The notes under the pieces were generated by a model, which was not told where the DNA came from, made no database searches, and saw only the letters and a program-made list of their open reading frames with translations. Positions 10,888-20,425 of a stretch of DNA of 64,000 nucleotides are shown one piece after another. A program made the position numbers and the translations under genes. The DNA comes from Apoderus coryli (Eukaryota > Arthropoda > Insecta > Coleoptera > Attelabidae), in NCBI GenBank assembly GCA_911728435.2, contig OU452213.1, forward strand, positions 5,993,834 through 6,057,833, in the 5' to 3' direction. Position 1 is the stretch's first letter; the number at the start of each line of letters is the position of its first letter.

Positions 10888-11265
10888 TACAGGGTAGGAC
10901 AAAAGTAAATTACATTGCCCGTCCGTCTTATTACAAAATTTGAGACACCCTGTAGGGAGCATTGGCAGCAACAAAGGATGGTATGGTGAAATCATACTGT
11001 AGCCTCATGTTGTCTAAACATTTTGGCTTTTTAACTTCTCTGATATCTGTTATATCAAAGAAAATACACAGATTTATACCAAGTCCATTCCAAATTTGGT
11101 AACCATTATTTGAACATCTTGCAGGTTGATGCTGTCTATTTTGTCTATTTTCTATCAGAGAAATTAAAAAACCAAAATGTTTAGAAAACATGAGGCTACA
11201 GTATGATTTCACCATGCCATCCGTTGTTGCTGCCAATGCTCCCTACAGGGCGTCTCAAATTTAAC
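10888..11265. repeat. Palindromic MITE-like repeat
   Basis: AAATTTGAGACACCCTGTAG at 10936-10955 has its inverse near 11238-11262. The inner arms (CATACTGTAGCCTCATGTTG and its complement) pair to about 11060 and from 11150. An outer ACAGGGTAGGACAAAAGT at 10890 recurs at 46073, so it marks an element edge shared by two loci. Confidence 0.65.
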
Positions 11266-11470
11266 GTAAAAAACTATTCTTATTTTTGCACCCTGTATAA
11301 GCCTACATCTGAAGTTTGAATACAAAATTCTATACAGTGCAATTACCAAATAAAAAAGCTACAGCTACGAAAAAAAATTATCGAAATCGATTTATCGGTT
11401 CGCGAGAAAATCAACTTTGAAATTGAGCATAATTTTTGGTTGTGCGTTATTTTTGCGGCTAAGTGTATAT

Positions 11471-12029
11471 TCTTAAAACTTTGATAATTAAAACACCCTG
11501 TGACTGTGGTTGTAAGTAATTCATTTTAGATTGTGAGCTTATATTTCCAAATCTGTGTTATCTGCATAAATGCTCTTATGAACTGCAAAACGTATTATCA
11601 AAGTACACTAAAATGGATTTTCCACAAAAATAGAGGTTGAACTGTACTATTGTAGAATATGCCAACGTTTATTAGTGGAAGCAAGTGGGTTGAAAATTGG
11701 GCACATAAAAAAAAAAGAATTCAATATATGAAACAATTGATTCAGCAGGAAATTTTTTCCAATAATTCGTTGCAGCATCAGATAGAATGTTAAAAGCGGA
11801 AATGTCAGAGTTGGTTTTACATATTTTCGTGGTTTTGTTATGCGGAGAGATATTTCAAATATTATATCAAATTTGATAATTGTTAATTAAAAAAGCATAT
11901 TTTAATCAAATAAGAAAATTAAAAGGCTGGCTCGAATTCGTGGCACATCATTGGGATCTCGAAAACCGAATTTAAAGTTTTAGCAGGCAACGATATTTAT
12001 TTATGGCTATTCAGTACTTTAGACAAAAA
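11471..12029. other. No gene; short block shared with 58100-58170
   Basis: Mostly unrecognised. About 70 bp at 11788-11856 (AATGTTAAAAGCG, GAGTTGGTTTTACATATTTT) recurs at 58100-58160, showing an old dispersed repeat. The downstream mariner remnant may extend back into this stretch. Confidence 0.4.
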
Positions 12030-12180
12030 CTTGGCGATCCGGTCCACAATGGGTCCAGTGCAATGACCTGATAGGAGCCAGGATCTTAATCCTTTGGATT
12101 ACTTTTTATGGGGTTTCCTAAAAAACCGAGGAAACGTGGTATGCCAAAGTTTTAACATCATTGGCTAGAACGGCAAAAGT
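12000..12180 (+). pseudogene. Mariner-like transposase remnant around third Asp
   Basis: Plus strand: FRQKLGDPVHNG followed by PDRSQDLNPLDYFLWGFLKN, the W-P-x-R-S-x-D-L-x-P-L-D-x-x-L-W-G signature around the third catalytic Asp. A stop replaces the expected Trp before PDRS, and upstream frames are broken. It is related to the DD36D transposases at 22710 and 32335. Confidence 0.7.
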
Positions 12181-12342
12181 GACAATGAGAACATGCATTT
12201 TTTTAAAACAGATATCCCATTTGTCACTCTTCCGATCTATGGGAACAAGATTTGTTCTTGCTACGGAAGTGACCTTAAGTTGATTATTGAAATCAAAGTC
12301 AAATCTGTGCCAAACAGGTCAGAGTCTGCACAGAAAAAAAAA

Positions 12343-12903
12343 CCTTGGTTCAGATAGATAAAAAACGTAAGCACCACAGGGACAGCCAAAACCTTGTCTA
12401 CCCCTTCTAGAAAAATTTACTGGATAGACATTATGTCATTTAGATAATATTCTTGAATAGTTTACATATGCTTCTTGTCTAAAAGAGACAAACACTTTTT
12501 GTCATTTAAATAAAAATATATTGTATGCCAGCAAAGTTTATTAGTAATTTTAGTAATGTAGAAAAATTTACTGGATAGACATTATGTCATTTAGATAATA
12601 TTCTTGAATAGTTTACATATGCTCCTTGTCTGGGAGAGACAAACACTATTTGTCATTTAAATAAAAGTATATTGTATGCTAGCAAAGTTTACTAGTTATT
12701 TTAGTGATGATACTCGTTTAATGTCTATCCAGTAAATTTTTCTACATTACTAAAATAACTAATAAACTTTGCTAACATACAATATATTTTTATTTAAATG
12801 ACAAATAGTGTTTGGCTCTCTCTTCTACTAATTTTTTCTAGAAGGGGTAGACAAGATTTGGGAGTCCCTGTGGTGCTTACGTTTTTTTTATCTGAACCAC
12901 CAT
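12343..12903. repeat. Fold-back element with repeated arm segment
   Basis: Termini GGTTCAGATA at 12349-12358 and TATCTGAACC at 12889-12898 are inverted. The arms match through GTAAGCACCACAGGGAC and CTACCCCTTCTAGAAAAA. A block of about 155 bp beginning AGAAAAATTTACTGG occurs twice in tandem in the left arm (12410 and 12562) and once inverted in the right arm (12720-12830). No coding capacity. Confidence 0.75.
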
Positions 12904-13094
12904 CAGGTTTTTAGTGCGACTCTTATTTATTTATTTTTTTAAAATAAACTTAAGGCTACTGAAAATCTTGTATTAGGTATAATATAAGCTAGGTATATAT
13001 AGTCACACTTCAATCTACACATGTTAAAGTGGGTAGGTATAATGCGGCTGAATCCTATGCCGGAATTCCTGAGAATATTGCTCAGCACATAAAC

Positions 13095-14035
13095 AACTAG
13101 GGTTGGTTGATCTTGGAAACGGTCGGAGTGACAATGTCGGTTAACTTAGAGGAAAGTTGTACAATTTAAACACCTTTTAAATGGTGTTTTCAAAAGTAAA
13201 GTAAATTTAGCAGTTTTCGAGAATTTCTTAAAAATCAATTTTTTGCTATATTAGTTTTTATTGATTTCAGACATTATTTTTACAGATATATAAAAAAATG
13301 AAAAGCACTTTCTCATTGTTGCTTTTTGAGGAGACTCGACGTTTCGTTTTCGAAAAACCATCAACTTCGATTTTTTAAATACGGCCCTTGATTTTCTATT
13401 GTTAAATTTAAAGCCATTTTCAATTCAAAAATAGGTGGTTTAAACAACTTTTCAATATTTTTAGTTGATATTTAAACTTATTCAAGAAAAATCGCCATAG
13501 TTTGGGACTTAACTGACTGAATGCAGAGTATATACCTAATTAGTAATTTTTGCAATAAAATTCTTTCGACGTTAATCAAAATTATTTATTATTATTTGCC
13601 AATTTATTTCTGTCAGCACATTTTATTCTGTACGCAGTTTTTTAAATTTAGTTAAAATTTTTGTGCTTTTTGAAATTATTAAAGAAACGCCTTTCTTTCT
13701 TTTACGCAAAATAAGTGCCAAACTATGGCGATTTTTCTTGAAGTTTAAATAACAGCTAAAAATACTGAAAACTTGTTGAAACCATTCCGTTACATCTATT
13801 TTTGTTTTGAAAATGGCTTTAAATTTAACAATAAAAAATCGAGGGCCGTATTTAAAAAATCGAAGTTGATGGTTTTTCAAAAACGAAACGTCGTAATGAA
13901 AATTTGTAAACGCTATATTTTTCTCATAAAAAAGTAACAATGAGAGCTTTTAAGTTTTTTATATCAGTAAAAATAATGTCAGAAATCAATAAAAACTAAA
14001 ATCGCAAAAAAATTGCATTTTCTTAAAAAAAAAAT
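13095..14035. repeat. Large palindromic repeat (family also at 35183)
   Basis: Arms 13225-13510 and 13718-14035 are inverted copies: for example GAAGTTGATGGTTTTTC and ACTATGGCGATTTTTCTTG on one side and their complements on the other. The left flank, from CTTGGAAACGGTCGGAGT, is shared with 35186. Open frames inside it show no motif and are judged accidental. Confidence 0.7.
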
Positions 14036-14729
14036 ACGGCCTTGTAAAATATAGTTTATACCTAATTCATTTTCTACTATAAATATTATACATTTCAAGA
14101 TCTACTAACTAGGTACTAGGTAGTTATCTAATTTGGGGACAAATAAACCTAAAATGTATTGGCTATTTAAAAAAAAAATCGAGTTTTTCCGAAAAACAAT
14201 GACGCTGAAACAAAAAAAAATTATCAAAGAAACTTTAGATTCCTTATGAGGAAACTAAGTAAAATAACAGATTCTACCGGTACGTACGAGGAATGATAAG
14301 ACAATTCCAATCCACAACTCCTAATTCACAGACATTGGTAAAATGGTAAACAAATAAATACATACCTACCTTTACAAAAGAAAGAAAAAAGTCATACCTA
14401 GCTAAAATATTTATGTAACTTCTTTTGAAAAACTGCATTAATTTGCTAAAAATTAATCCGTCCCTGGCAAATTAAATATATTATCGTGAACCCATCTAAA
14501 CTATTGTTTAGTTGCTGTAAATGATAAGGAATTTTGTCTCCACCATATTAAAAATGATTAAATTAGAAAAAGTATTTTAAATTATGATTAAGTAACCACT
14601 AAATAATACGTCTGTAGATAGGTATCTATTGCCAAAAGTTATAATATTTACTATTGCCATGAAATAACATTGTTTGCATTGGTCGTAAAATTATAAAAAT
14701 AAATAATTAAACAATAATAATTTACTTAC
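14036..14729. other. AT-rich stretch, possible first-intron start of host gene
   Basis: No coding motif. If the exon at 14730-14793 is real, this is the beginning of its first intron on the minus strand. I did not find the next exon. Confidence 0.35.
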
Positions 14730-14793
14730 CGAGAAAAGTGTCAACGAGCTCCCCCAGATTCCAGCTAATTAATATTTCTTTTGTTTCCTCCAT
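14730..14793 (-). CDS. Candidate first coding exon of a host gene (SAM-like N-terminus)
   Basis: On the minus strand an ATG at 14793 opens 21 codons plus one base (MEETKEILISWNLGELV..). They end at a consensus donor, CTCG|GTAAGT, with the intron starting at 14729. The pattern I..W.L..L...F fits the first helices of SAM-like domains found at the N-terminus of many insect proteins; that is inference from a very short segment. It sits 57 bp from the Penelope insertion at 14850. Evidence for a real exon: clean ATG context, open frame, perfect donor, and no repeat similarity in the window. No acceptor or second exon was located. Confidence 0.5.
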
Positions 14794-14973
14794 AGATATT
14801 AATAATATATATTTAACAAAACTCAACACGCCAAACTAATCACTAATCACTACACTTAATTATCCATAACAGTTGAAAATCGTGTCCTCATATAATCAAA
14901 TATGTAGAAATTTTGAATTATTGGGTTATAGGACAATACTTAAGAAAAAACTCTTATTTCATAAAAATGCGAC

Positions 14974-15004
14974 GTTTCGTAGTTCTTTATTACTACTTCT
15001 TCAA
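14974..15004 (-). ncRNA. Hammerhead-ribozyme-like core (left arm)
   Basis: The minus strand reads TTGAAGA, a 5-bp stem GTAGT/ACTAC with an 8-nt loop, then GAAAC. The first core base is T instead of the conserved C of CUGANGA, which would be expected to weaken cleavage. Confidence 0.45.
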
Positions 15005-15187
15005 GCACTGAAACGGTGTACAATAAGTATTAATAAACTAACAAAAAATTTTTTAATAATCATATCACCTTTTAAATCATCTAGAGTTCATTAGAAGTAT
15101 AATATGGTGTTCAAACATAACAATCAATAATATCATTGCAAAACATAATCAGTCAAAACAGCATACATTGACATACCTAAGCGAACT

Positions 15188-16321
15188 TTGCTTGACCTTG
15201 TTTCCTTTAGTTTTGATTCAAGTTATTTCACGTTTAAGGACGTAATATATTTACAGCTTGACGGAACGGCAATGGGAAACCCAGTGAGTCCAACTTTAGC
15301 CAACATCGTGATGAATGATCTTGTGACTTCTGTATTAAAATCTTTGCCGTTCACAATAGAGTTTCTGAAAATTTATGTAGATGATACTGTCATGGCTATT
15401 CCTAGGAACCAATGTGAAAACATTTTGACATTTTTCAACAATTACCATGAAAATTTACAATTTACACTTGAAATTGAATCTGATGGCACAATTCCGTTTT
15501 TGGATGTACAAATACAAAGATATGATGATGGTACCCTTAAACCAAATTGGTATAGAAAACCTATGAATTCGGACAGAATTCTTAATTTTTATTCACATCA
15601 CACAACCAAACAGAAAGTCGCTACAATACACAGTCTTTTGTATAGAGCTGAACATTTGAGCCATCCTACATACCATGATAGTAATGTAGATACAATAAAA
15701 AACATTCTTAAAATAAATAGTTACCCTAGATCATTTGTGAATCGTTGTATTGTTGCATATAATAAGAAAAAATTAAACATAACAACAAATGTCCAACAAA
15801 AAAAACAACAATGTAAATATTTTAAGTTTCCTTATATACATGGTCTTTCACATAAAATAGAAAATTGTTTTAAGGCTACTGATGTTAAATTTGCTTTTTA
15901 TAACATGTCAACAGTGGGATATTCTCTTTTCACACAACTTAAAGATACCACTCCTACCTCTAAGCAGTCTCAATTGGTATATGGCATTGAATGTGAATGT
16001 AAAAGGAAATACATAGGTCAAACTAGACAGTATTTTAAAAAGAGGATTGGTCAACATAGATCTGATTGCAGAAACATCAACATGCAAAAACCGGAAAAAA
16101 CAGCACTTGCACAACACCATTTTGATACTGGTCATAATTTTAACTTTGATGAGGCTGTCATTTTGGATAAGGAATCAAATTATCAAAAAAGAAATATATT
16201 GGAAATGATTCACATACAAATGAATGATACTGTCAACCTTAGATCGGATACACAGGGCTTAAGTAACATATACCTACATCTCATTGATTTATATAAACAT
16301 AGAAAGAAGAATGATACTTAA
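15188..16321 (+). CDS. Penelope-like RT (C-terminal half) with GIY-YIG endonuclease
   Basis: This is a 377-aa open frame. Residues about 27-45 contain GTAMGNPVSPTLANIVMN, the Penelope-type RT motif, and IYVDDTVMA (catalytic DD) lies near 62-70. FLDVQIQRYDDGTL follows. Near residues 265-292 the frame reads YGIECECKRKYIGQTRQYF..R..QH, matching the GIY-YIG nuclease core with a paired-Cys insertion as in EN+ Penelope elements; a conserved H.FD.GH follows. The frame begins at TTG with no ATG because the 5' half (N-terminal domain and RT fingers) is lost. A full Penelope ORF is roughly twice this length. No stop breaks the remaining part. Confidence 0.9.
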   Translation: MLDLVSFSFDSSYFTFKDVIYLQLDGTAMGNPVSPTLANIVMNDLVTSVLKSLPFTIEFLKIYVDDTVMAIPRNQCENILTFFNNYHENLQFTLEIESDGTIPFLDVQIQRYDDGTLKPNWYRKPMNSDRILNFYSHHTTKQKVATIHSLLYRAEHLSHPTYHDSNVDTIKNILKINSYPRSFVNRCIVAYNKKKLNITTNVQQKKQQCKYFKFPYIHGLSHKIENCFKATDVKFAFYNMSTVGYSLFTQLKDTTPTSKQSQLVYGIECECKRKYIGQTRQYFKKRIGQHRSDCRNINMQKPEKTALAQHHFDTGHNFNFDEAVILDKESNYQKRNILEMIHIQMNDTVNLRSDTQGLSNIYLHLIDLYKHRKKNDT

Positions 16322-16770
16322 TATTAGTCCTGTCATATTCTAGTTAAACTTATAGATTCTAATGTATGAATGATATATTTGATGTTTCCTCCTGTATATG
16401 CATGCATACATACAGTGAGTATATATATATATGTGAATATTGAAAAAAAAAATGTCAGTGGGTTTCTCGTTTTTAGTGTTTTGTTATTCGTTTTTTGTTG
16501 TTTGAAGACTATAAAGATAGATGGTTAGAATGTTGTATTTTGATGAATATTGACAATGCAACTGAGTAATTTTTAGATTGTTAAATTTTAACACATAGTG
16601 ATAGTCTATATTTCTGTTTTGACTGATTATGTTTTGCAATGATATTATTGATTGTTATGTTTGAACACCATATTATACTTCTAATGAACTCTAGATGATT
16701 TAAAAGGTGATATGATTATTAAAAAATTTTTTGTTAGTTTATTAATACTTATTGTACACCGTTTCAGTGC

Positions 16771-16801
16771 TTGAAGAAGTAGTAATAAAGAACTACGAAA
16801 C
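16771..16801 (+). ncRNA. Hammerhead-ribozyme-like core (right arm)
   Basis: TTGAAGA at 16771-16777, stem GTAGT (16779-16783) with ACTAC (16792-16796), then GAAAC at 16797-16801. The upstream CGTTTC (16760-16765) could also pair with GAAACG, giving a competing hairpin. It is identical to the left-arm copy on the other strand. Confidence 0.45.
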
Positions 16802-16881
16802 GTCGCATTTTTATGAAATAAGAGTTTTTTCTTAAGTATTGTCCTATAACCCAATAATTCAAAATTTCTACACTTAATTAT

Positions 16882-18660
16882 GTTGGATGCACATTGGTTA
16901 ATATCTGTTACTGTATCTGTATAGTCCGTCCTCACCACTTGTAGAAATTGGGAGATCAATACCTAGGTATATACTATCAATAGATCAAATTTTGAAATTG
17001 AAATATCTTCAGATTAGAACACAAAACGCAAAATAACTAAAGCCTAGTTAGAGCGACGCCAAGACTCTAATCAAAAAATACCAAAATGAAACCCCCTCCC
17101 TCTACACCAAGCGAGACGCGCTAGGTACAAGCCGGTACACATGGAAGATGTTGTTGTCGGCATCCGCTCTACAAAGGGTTTTAGGTACGTCGACTAGCAG
17201 CGGGGACAAACACATTAGGTAGAACGGGGAATAACCATTGGCTGGAATAGAATGACGACTTATGTAGACAACTATAGGTTCCTATCTCTACCAGATAAAA
17301 TAATTCGATATTTTGGAGGATAGAAATTTCGTAAATGAGAAGTATTAGGTAAAATAACTATTACACAGATTTAATTAAATCAGTGCCTATTTTAGCTATG
17401 TACTTAGTTGTTAAAATCTTATTTATACTTAAATATTATAATGCACATACCTAGGTCCGTTAATATACTAAAGCAGATAAATAAAATTTATAGGTAGGTA
17501 GGTATATGTTCCTATTAGAACTAATTTAGTTTTGGGTTTCATAAAACGATTTTTGAGAATAGTTAGGTACGTATAGGTACCTACCTAATTACCTCATTAA
17601 GTATTTTCTTAATAATAATAGCTACACCTAAGTGGGTACGTATGGAAATCTGTAGGTGTACAATACCTAATTCAAGCAGAATACCGAACTCATTTAGCGC
17701 AAATAACATTTTATATAGGTTCAAATTTGAAATCTTATTTAACTAATGCACATACAAGTCTCGTTTAGATGAGAAGATATCAGCTTAGCAGGAAAAATTG
17801 TCGTTTTTAGATAATGTAGCTACTCATACTTGATAACTACATTTACTACTTTAACAAAAATTTTGCGAAAACTAGCAAATTCACCTCTAAATAATATTTT
17901 TTATTTAGATAAACCAAGTTTTTTTTTTCTGTGTGGAAGCCCTGCAATCTGCTTGGCTGGACCTGCAAAACGCACGGCTTTCTGGAATAATATTTCCGAA
18001 TCCTTGATCTCAAAATCTTTTTTGTAGACCTACTATGTATGCAATATTGTATAATTAATTAATAAAAAACAATAGTCGTCCTCGTACCACATAAAAATAT
18101 TGCTTATAAAACTTACAATATCCGATTTAAGAAATTGTTGAAATCCTCACCTATACGCTCCAGCTGAAATTACAGCTTAATCCACCAGAAACTCTACCTT
18201 ATTTATTTCTGTATTTCATTTAGTGATATTATATTACAAGCTTAAATCCTTAATGCGTTTCTTTGAAAAACCTGTGACAATCTTAATTTCCGCAAGTAAG
18301 TATATATACCTAGCTGAAATTAATTTTTATTTCTACAACTCTAGACCAAATGTACCTACAAAATCTTTATTACATAACCTAGTATATACCAGAGCTCTCT
18401 TTTAAGTTCTGCACATTATATGGGGTGAATTAAATTAATAGATAACTTTGATTACCATTTATGTAGCACCAGGCGAAAATAGGGGGATAAACAATGAGCC
18501 CTCTTTTTCTTATAGTGCATATCCTATCGGAGGTTTGCTATCATCACAGCAATCCGGACTTTGTAGACTGCAGCTCTGAACAGTTAAACCAATCCCTCAG
18601 GTTCTTTAGCTAAGACACACAATGCTCCGCTTTCCCTGGAGAAGTGTGTATTTTGTGTCC
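16882..18660. other. Region upstream of host exon; no gene recognised
   Basis: Removing the Penelope insertion would place 16882 onwards directly upstream of the exon at 14793. A less AT-rich patch at 17040-17250 could hold promoter sequence, but I see no TATA/initiator pair to prove it. TACCTAGGTA and GGTAGGTAGG words cluster at 17450-17600. A short minus-strand open segment at 17900-18010 (RFAGPAKQIAGLP) is unassigned. Confidence 0.3.
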
Positions 18661-18664
18661 TCCC

Positions 18665-19900
18665 TTTATATAATAATAATAATATATGTTTATTAGTTCT
18701 AAAAGGTATTACATAAATTTGTACAACAAATGTATTATTACAACCATTAGAACTAAAGGGCGTGAAATCTCAGCCTCTCAACTAGGTTGAGTGCTGTTGA
18801 AGCCCAAGAAACAATACACAATAAAAAATAACAAAAAAAATCAGTACTACACAATATAAATACAATATTAAAACACATAAGTATACAAAAATAAAGTTTT
18901 GGGTTAAAAACAGTGCAAACAAAATGCCCAAATGAAATGCCTAAACGCTGTCAAGCAATATCTTTTTAATCGTAGATCTGAACACATGCAAACATTGAGA
19001 GAAATCCTTAATCACAAACCGGTTAACTAGCGTGGCGACATTATAAGAGAACGATCTTTTAAATATTTCCTTTTTATGAACAGGGACTGTTATTAGACTT
19101 TTACGTCTGATGTATAGATTATGCACATCAGTTCTATACACAATTCTATTAACCAGATAAGGAGGGGTTTTATATTTTATTATTTTGTAAAAGAAGCATG
19201 TTGAATGGTGAATGCGTCTGTTATACATATTCAGCCAACCTGCCTCCTTAAGTTTGTGAGATATGCGATGTCTTCTTCGAATGCCAAATATGAACCGCAA
19301 GCAAGAGTTCTGCAACCTCTGAACTCTCCCTCTGTCCACACTATCAAGACAAGGACCGTAGATGCTGTCACAGTAGTTTAAGTGCGACAAGACAAGAGCA
19401 TCACACATACGAATCTTCAAGGTTACATTTAACGAATGTCAGTGAGGGTATAACTTTTTTAACATTCCATATCCGATTTGAAGTTTTGATGTTATATGGT
19501 CCTTGAATCGCAGCTTGTGATCCAGAACAAGTCCCAAGTTCTTTGCTCCTTCCTCGAAAACCAAAATGCATTATCGCCACAAAACAGCATAAAAACGGTT
19601 TTATTCGTGTTTAATTTTAACAAATGATCACGCGATATTTGATGTATTCTCCTTAGGTCCCGATTTATACGATCCACGGCCACCGCAGCGTCTACCGGGT
19701 TAAAGGCACTATAAATCTGTGTATCATCTGCATACAAATGATATTTACAAAATTCTAAATCTCTGACAAAAACAGACGAATACAGACTATGAAGTATCGG
19801 ACCCAGAACACTATCCTGCGACACACCAGATAGAACAGATCTCTTCCTAGACATATGCTCATCGCTCACAACACACAATTTTCTGCGCCCTTTATAGTTA
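18665..19900 (-). pseudogene. LINE RT remnant (CR1/Jockey-like)
   Basis: Two minus-strand frames form one broken RT. In 19492-19890, GVSQDSVLGPILHSLY is a damaged [13 protein letters not shown] motif B, and YHLYADDTQIYSAF is motif C. After a frameshift near 19490 the thumb continues: DHKLRFKDHI, then 18941-19420 with LSHLNYCDSIYGPCLD and the C-terminal region. A TAA/TATAAT tail at 18668-18690 (on +) marks the 3' end. The first ~28 residues of the upstream open frame come from the repeat at 19890-20240, not from the LINE. Confidence 0.8.
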
Positions 19901-20240
19901 TTCTTTGTTATGGGAAACCTTGTTAACTCCCCAACTACTAGCTTCTGTATATAATAATAAAAGTCTGACATTTAATTTACATGAAGGCGTTTCGAGAATC
20001 TTGAATGACCACTCTGTATTTAAAACATCTGGTTATCTTTTCTAATATATGCTTTTATCTTTGGACTAACTCACAAACAAACTCAATATTTTCGATTAAA
20101 AAAAGGTCGTTCTTTTAGGTAAAAATTATTTTAGGAACATTTGTTAAAAGCACCAATTTAATAAATTTATTACTTACAGATGTTGTATAATATTATATCT
20201 CCCAAACTAAGAGAAAATATCTATATAAAAAACCCAACTA
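19890..20240 (+). repeat. Dispersed repeat shared with 45690-46085
   Basis: Starts at TATGGGAAACCTTGTTAACT and shares a long colinear match with 45697 onwards (CATCTGGTTATCTTTTCTAA, GCTTTTATCTTTGGACTAAC). The motif AAACATCTGGTTATCTTT also occurs at 10668. It is not coding and the family is unknown. Confidence 0.7.
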
Positions 20241-20264
20241 GTATCAATAATACCAGTGGCGTAG

Positions 20265-20425
20265 TGTCTTGTTACAATACGCCACATCCTACGGTAACAC
20301 CACATTTCGAATGCTTGTAGTGTATCGATGTGGTTTTTCTTGAGGGTCCATGCTTCTGCTCCATACAAGAGCGTGGAAAAAACACAACAAGCAGCATCCT
20401 CATCCTAAGTTCCATGTGAATATCC
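20265..20425 (-). pseudogene. RTE-type RT C-terminal fragment
   Basis: The minus strand reads FSTLLYGAEAWTLKKNHI followed by LQAFEMWCYRRMWRI, the hallmark post-RT segment of RTE-clade LINEs (LLYG.E.W...., L.AFE.W.YRR). Compare 47130-47330 and 61310-61440. Only about 50 residues remain. Confidence 0.75.

Larger units (their letters stand above)
9196..11470. repeat. Large inverted repeat split by internal repeats
   Basis: The left arm (9196-9400; contains TAGCCGCAAAAATAACGCAC) is matched in reverse by the right arm (11255-11470; contains GTGCGTTATTTTTGCGGCTA). The inner edges read ACAGGGTACACAAATAAGAA and CTTATTTTTGCACCCTGTAT. About 1.85 kb lies between the arms and consists of other repeats (9404-10660 and 10925-11265). 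The simplest reading is a MITE of about 420 bp opened by later insertions. Confidence 0.65.
14850..16881 (+). mobile_element. Penelope-like element with 14-bp TSD
   Basis: CTACACTTAATTAT at 14850-14863 recurs exactly at 16868-16881 and bounds a 2.0-kb insertion. Inside are inverted terminal segments of about 254 bp (14904-15161 and 16614-16867) around a partial Penelope ORF (15188-16321). About 40 bp at the left end (14864-14903) is outside the inverted match. The ORF is 5'-truncated and joined to an inverted copy of its own 3' terminal segment, an arrangement known for Penelope-like elements. Confidence 0.85.

Noticed and set aside
13623..13940. 105-aa open frame on the minus strand
   Set aside because: Lies inside a palindromic repeat arm, Lys/Phe-rich, no motif; chance frame in AT-rich DNA.
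15188..16321. Bacterial retron or diversity-generating RT
   Set aside because: GTAMGNPVSP plus YVDD and a C-terminal GIY-YIG domain are diagnostic of eukaryotic Penelope-like elements.
17890..18020. Minus-strand open segment RFAGPAKQIAGLP as a possible exon
   Set aside because: No clear acceptor/donor pair and no recognisable domain; left unannotated as a gene.
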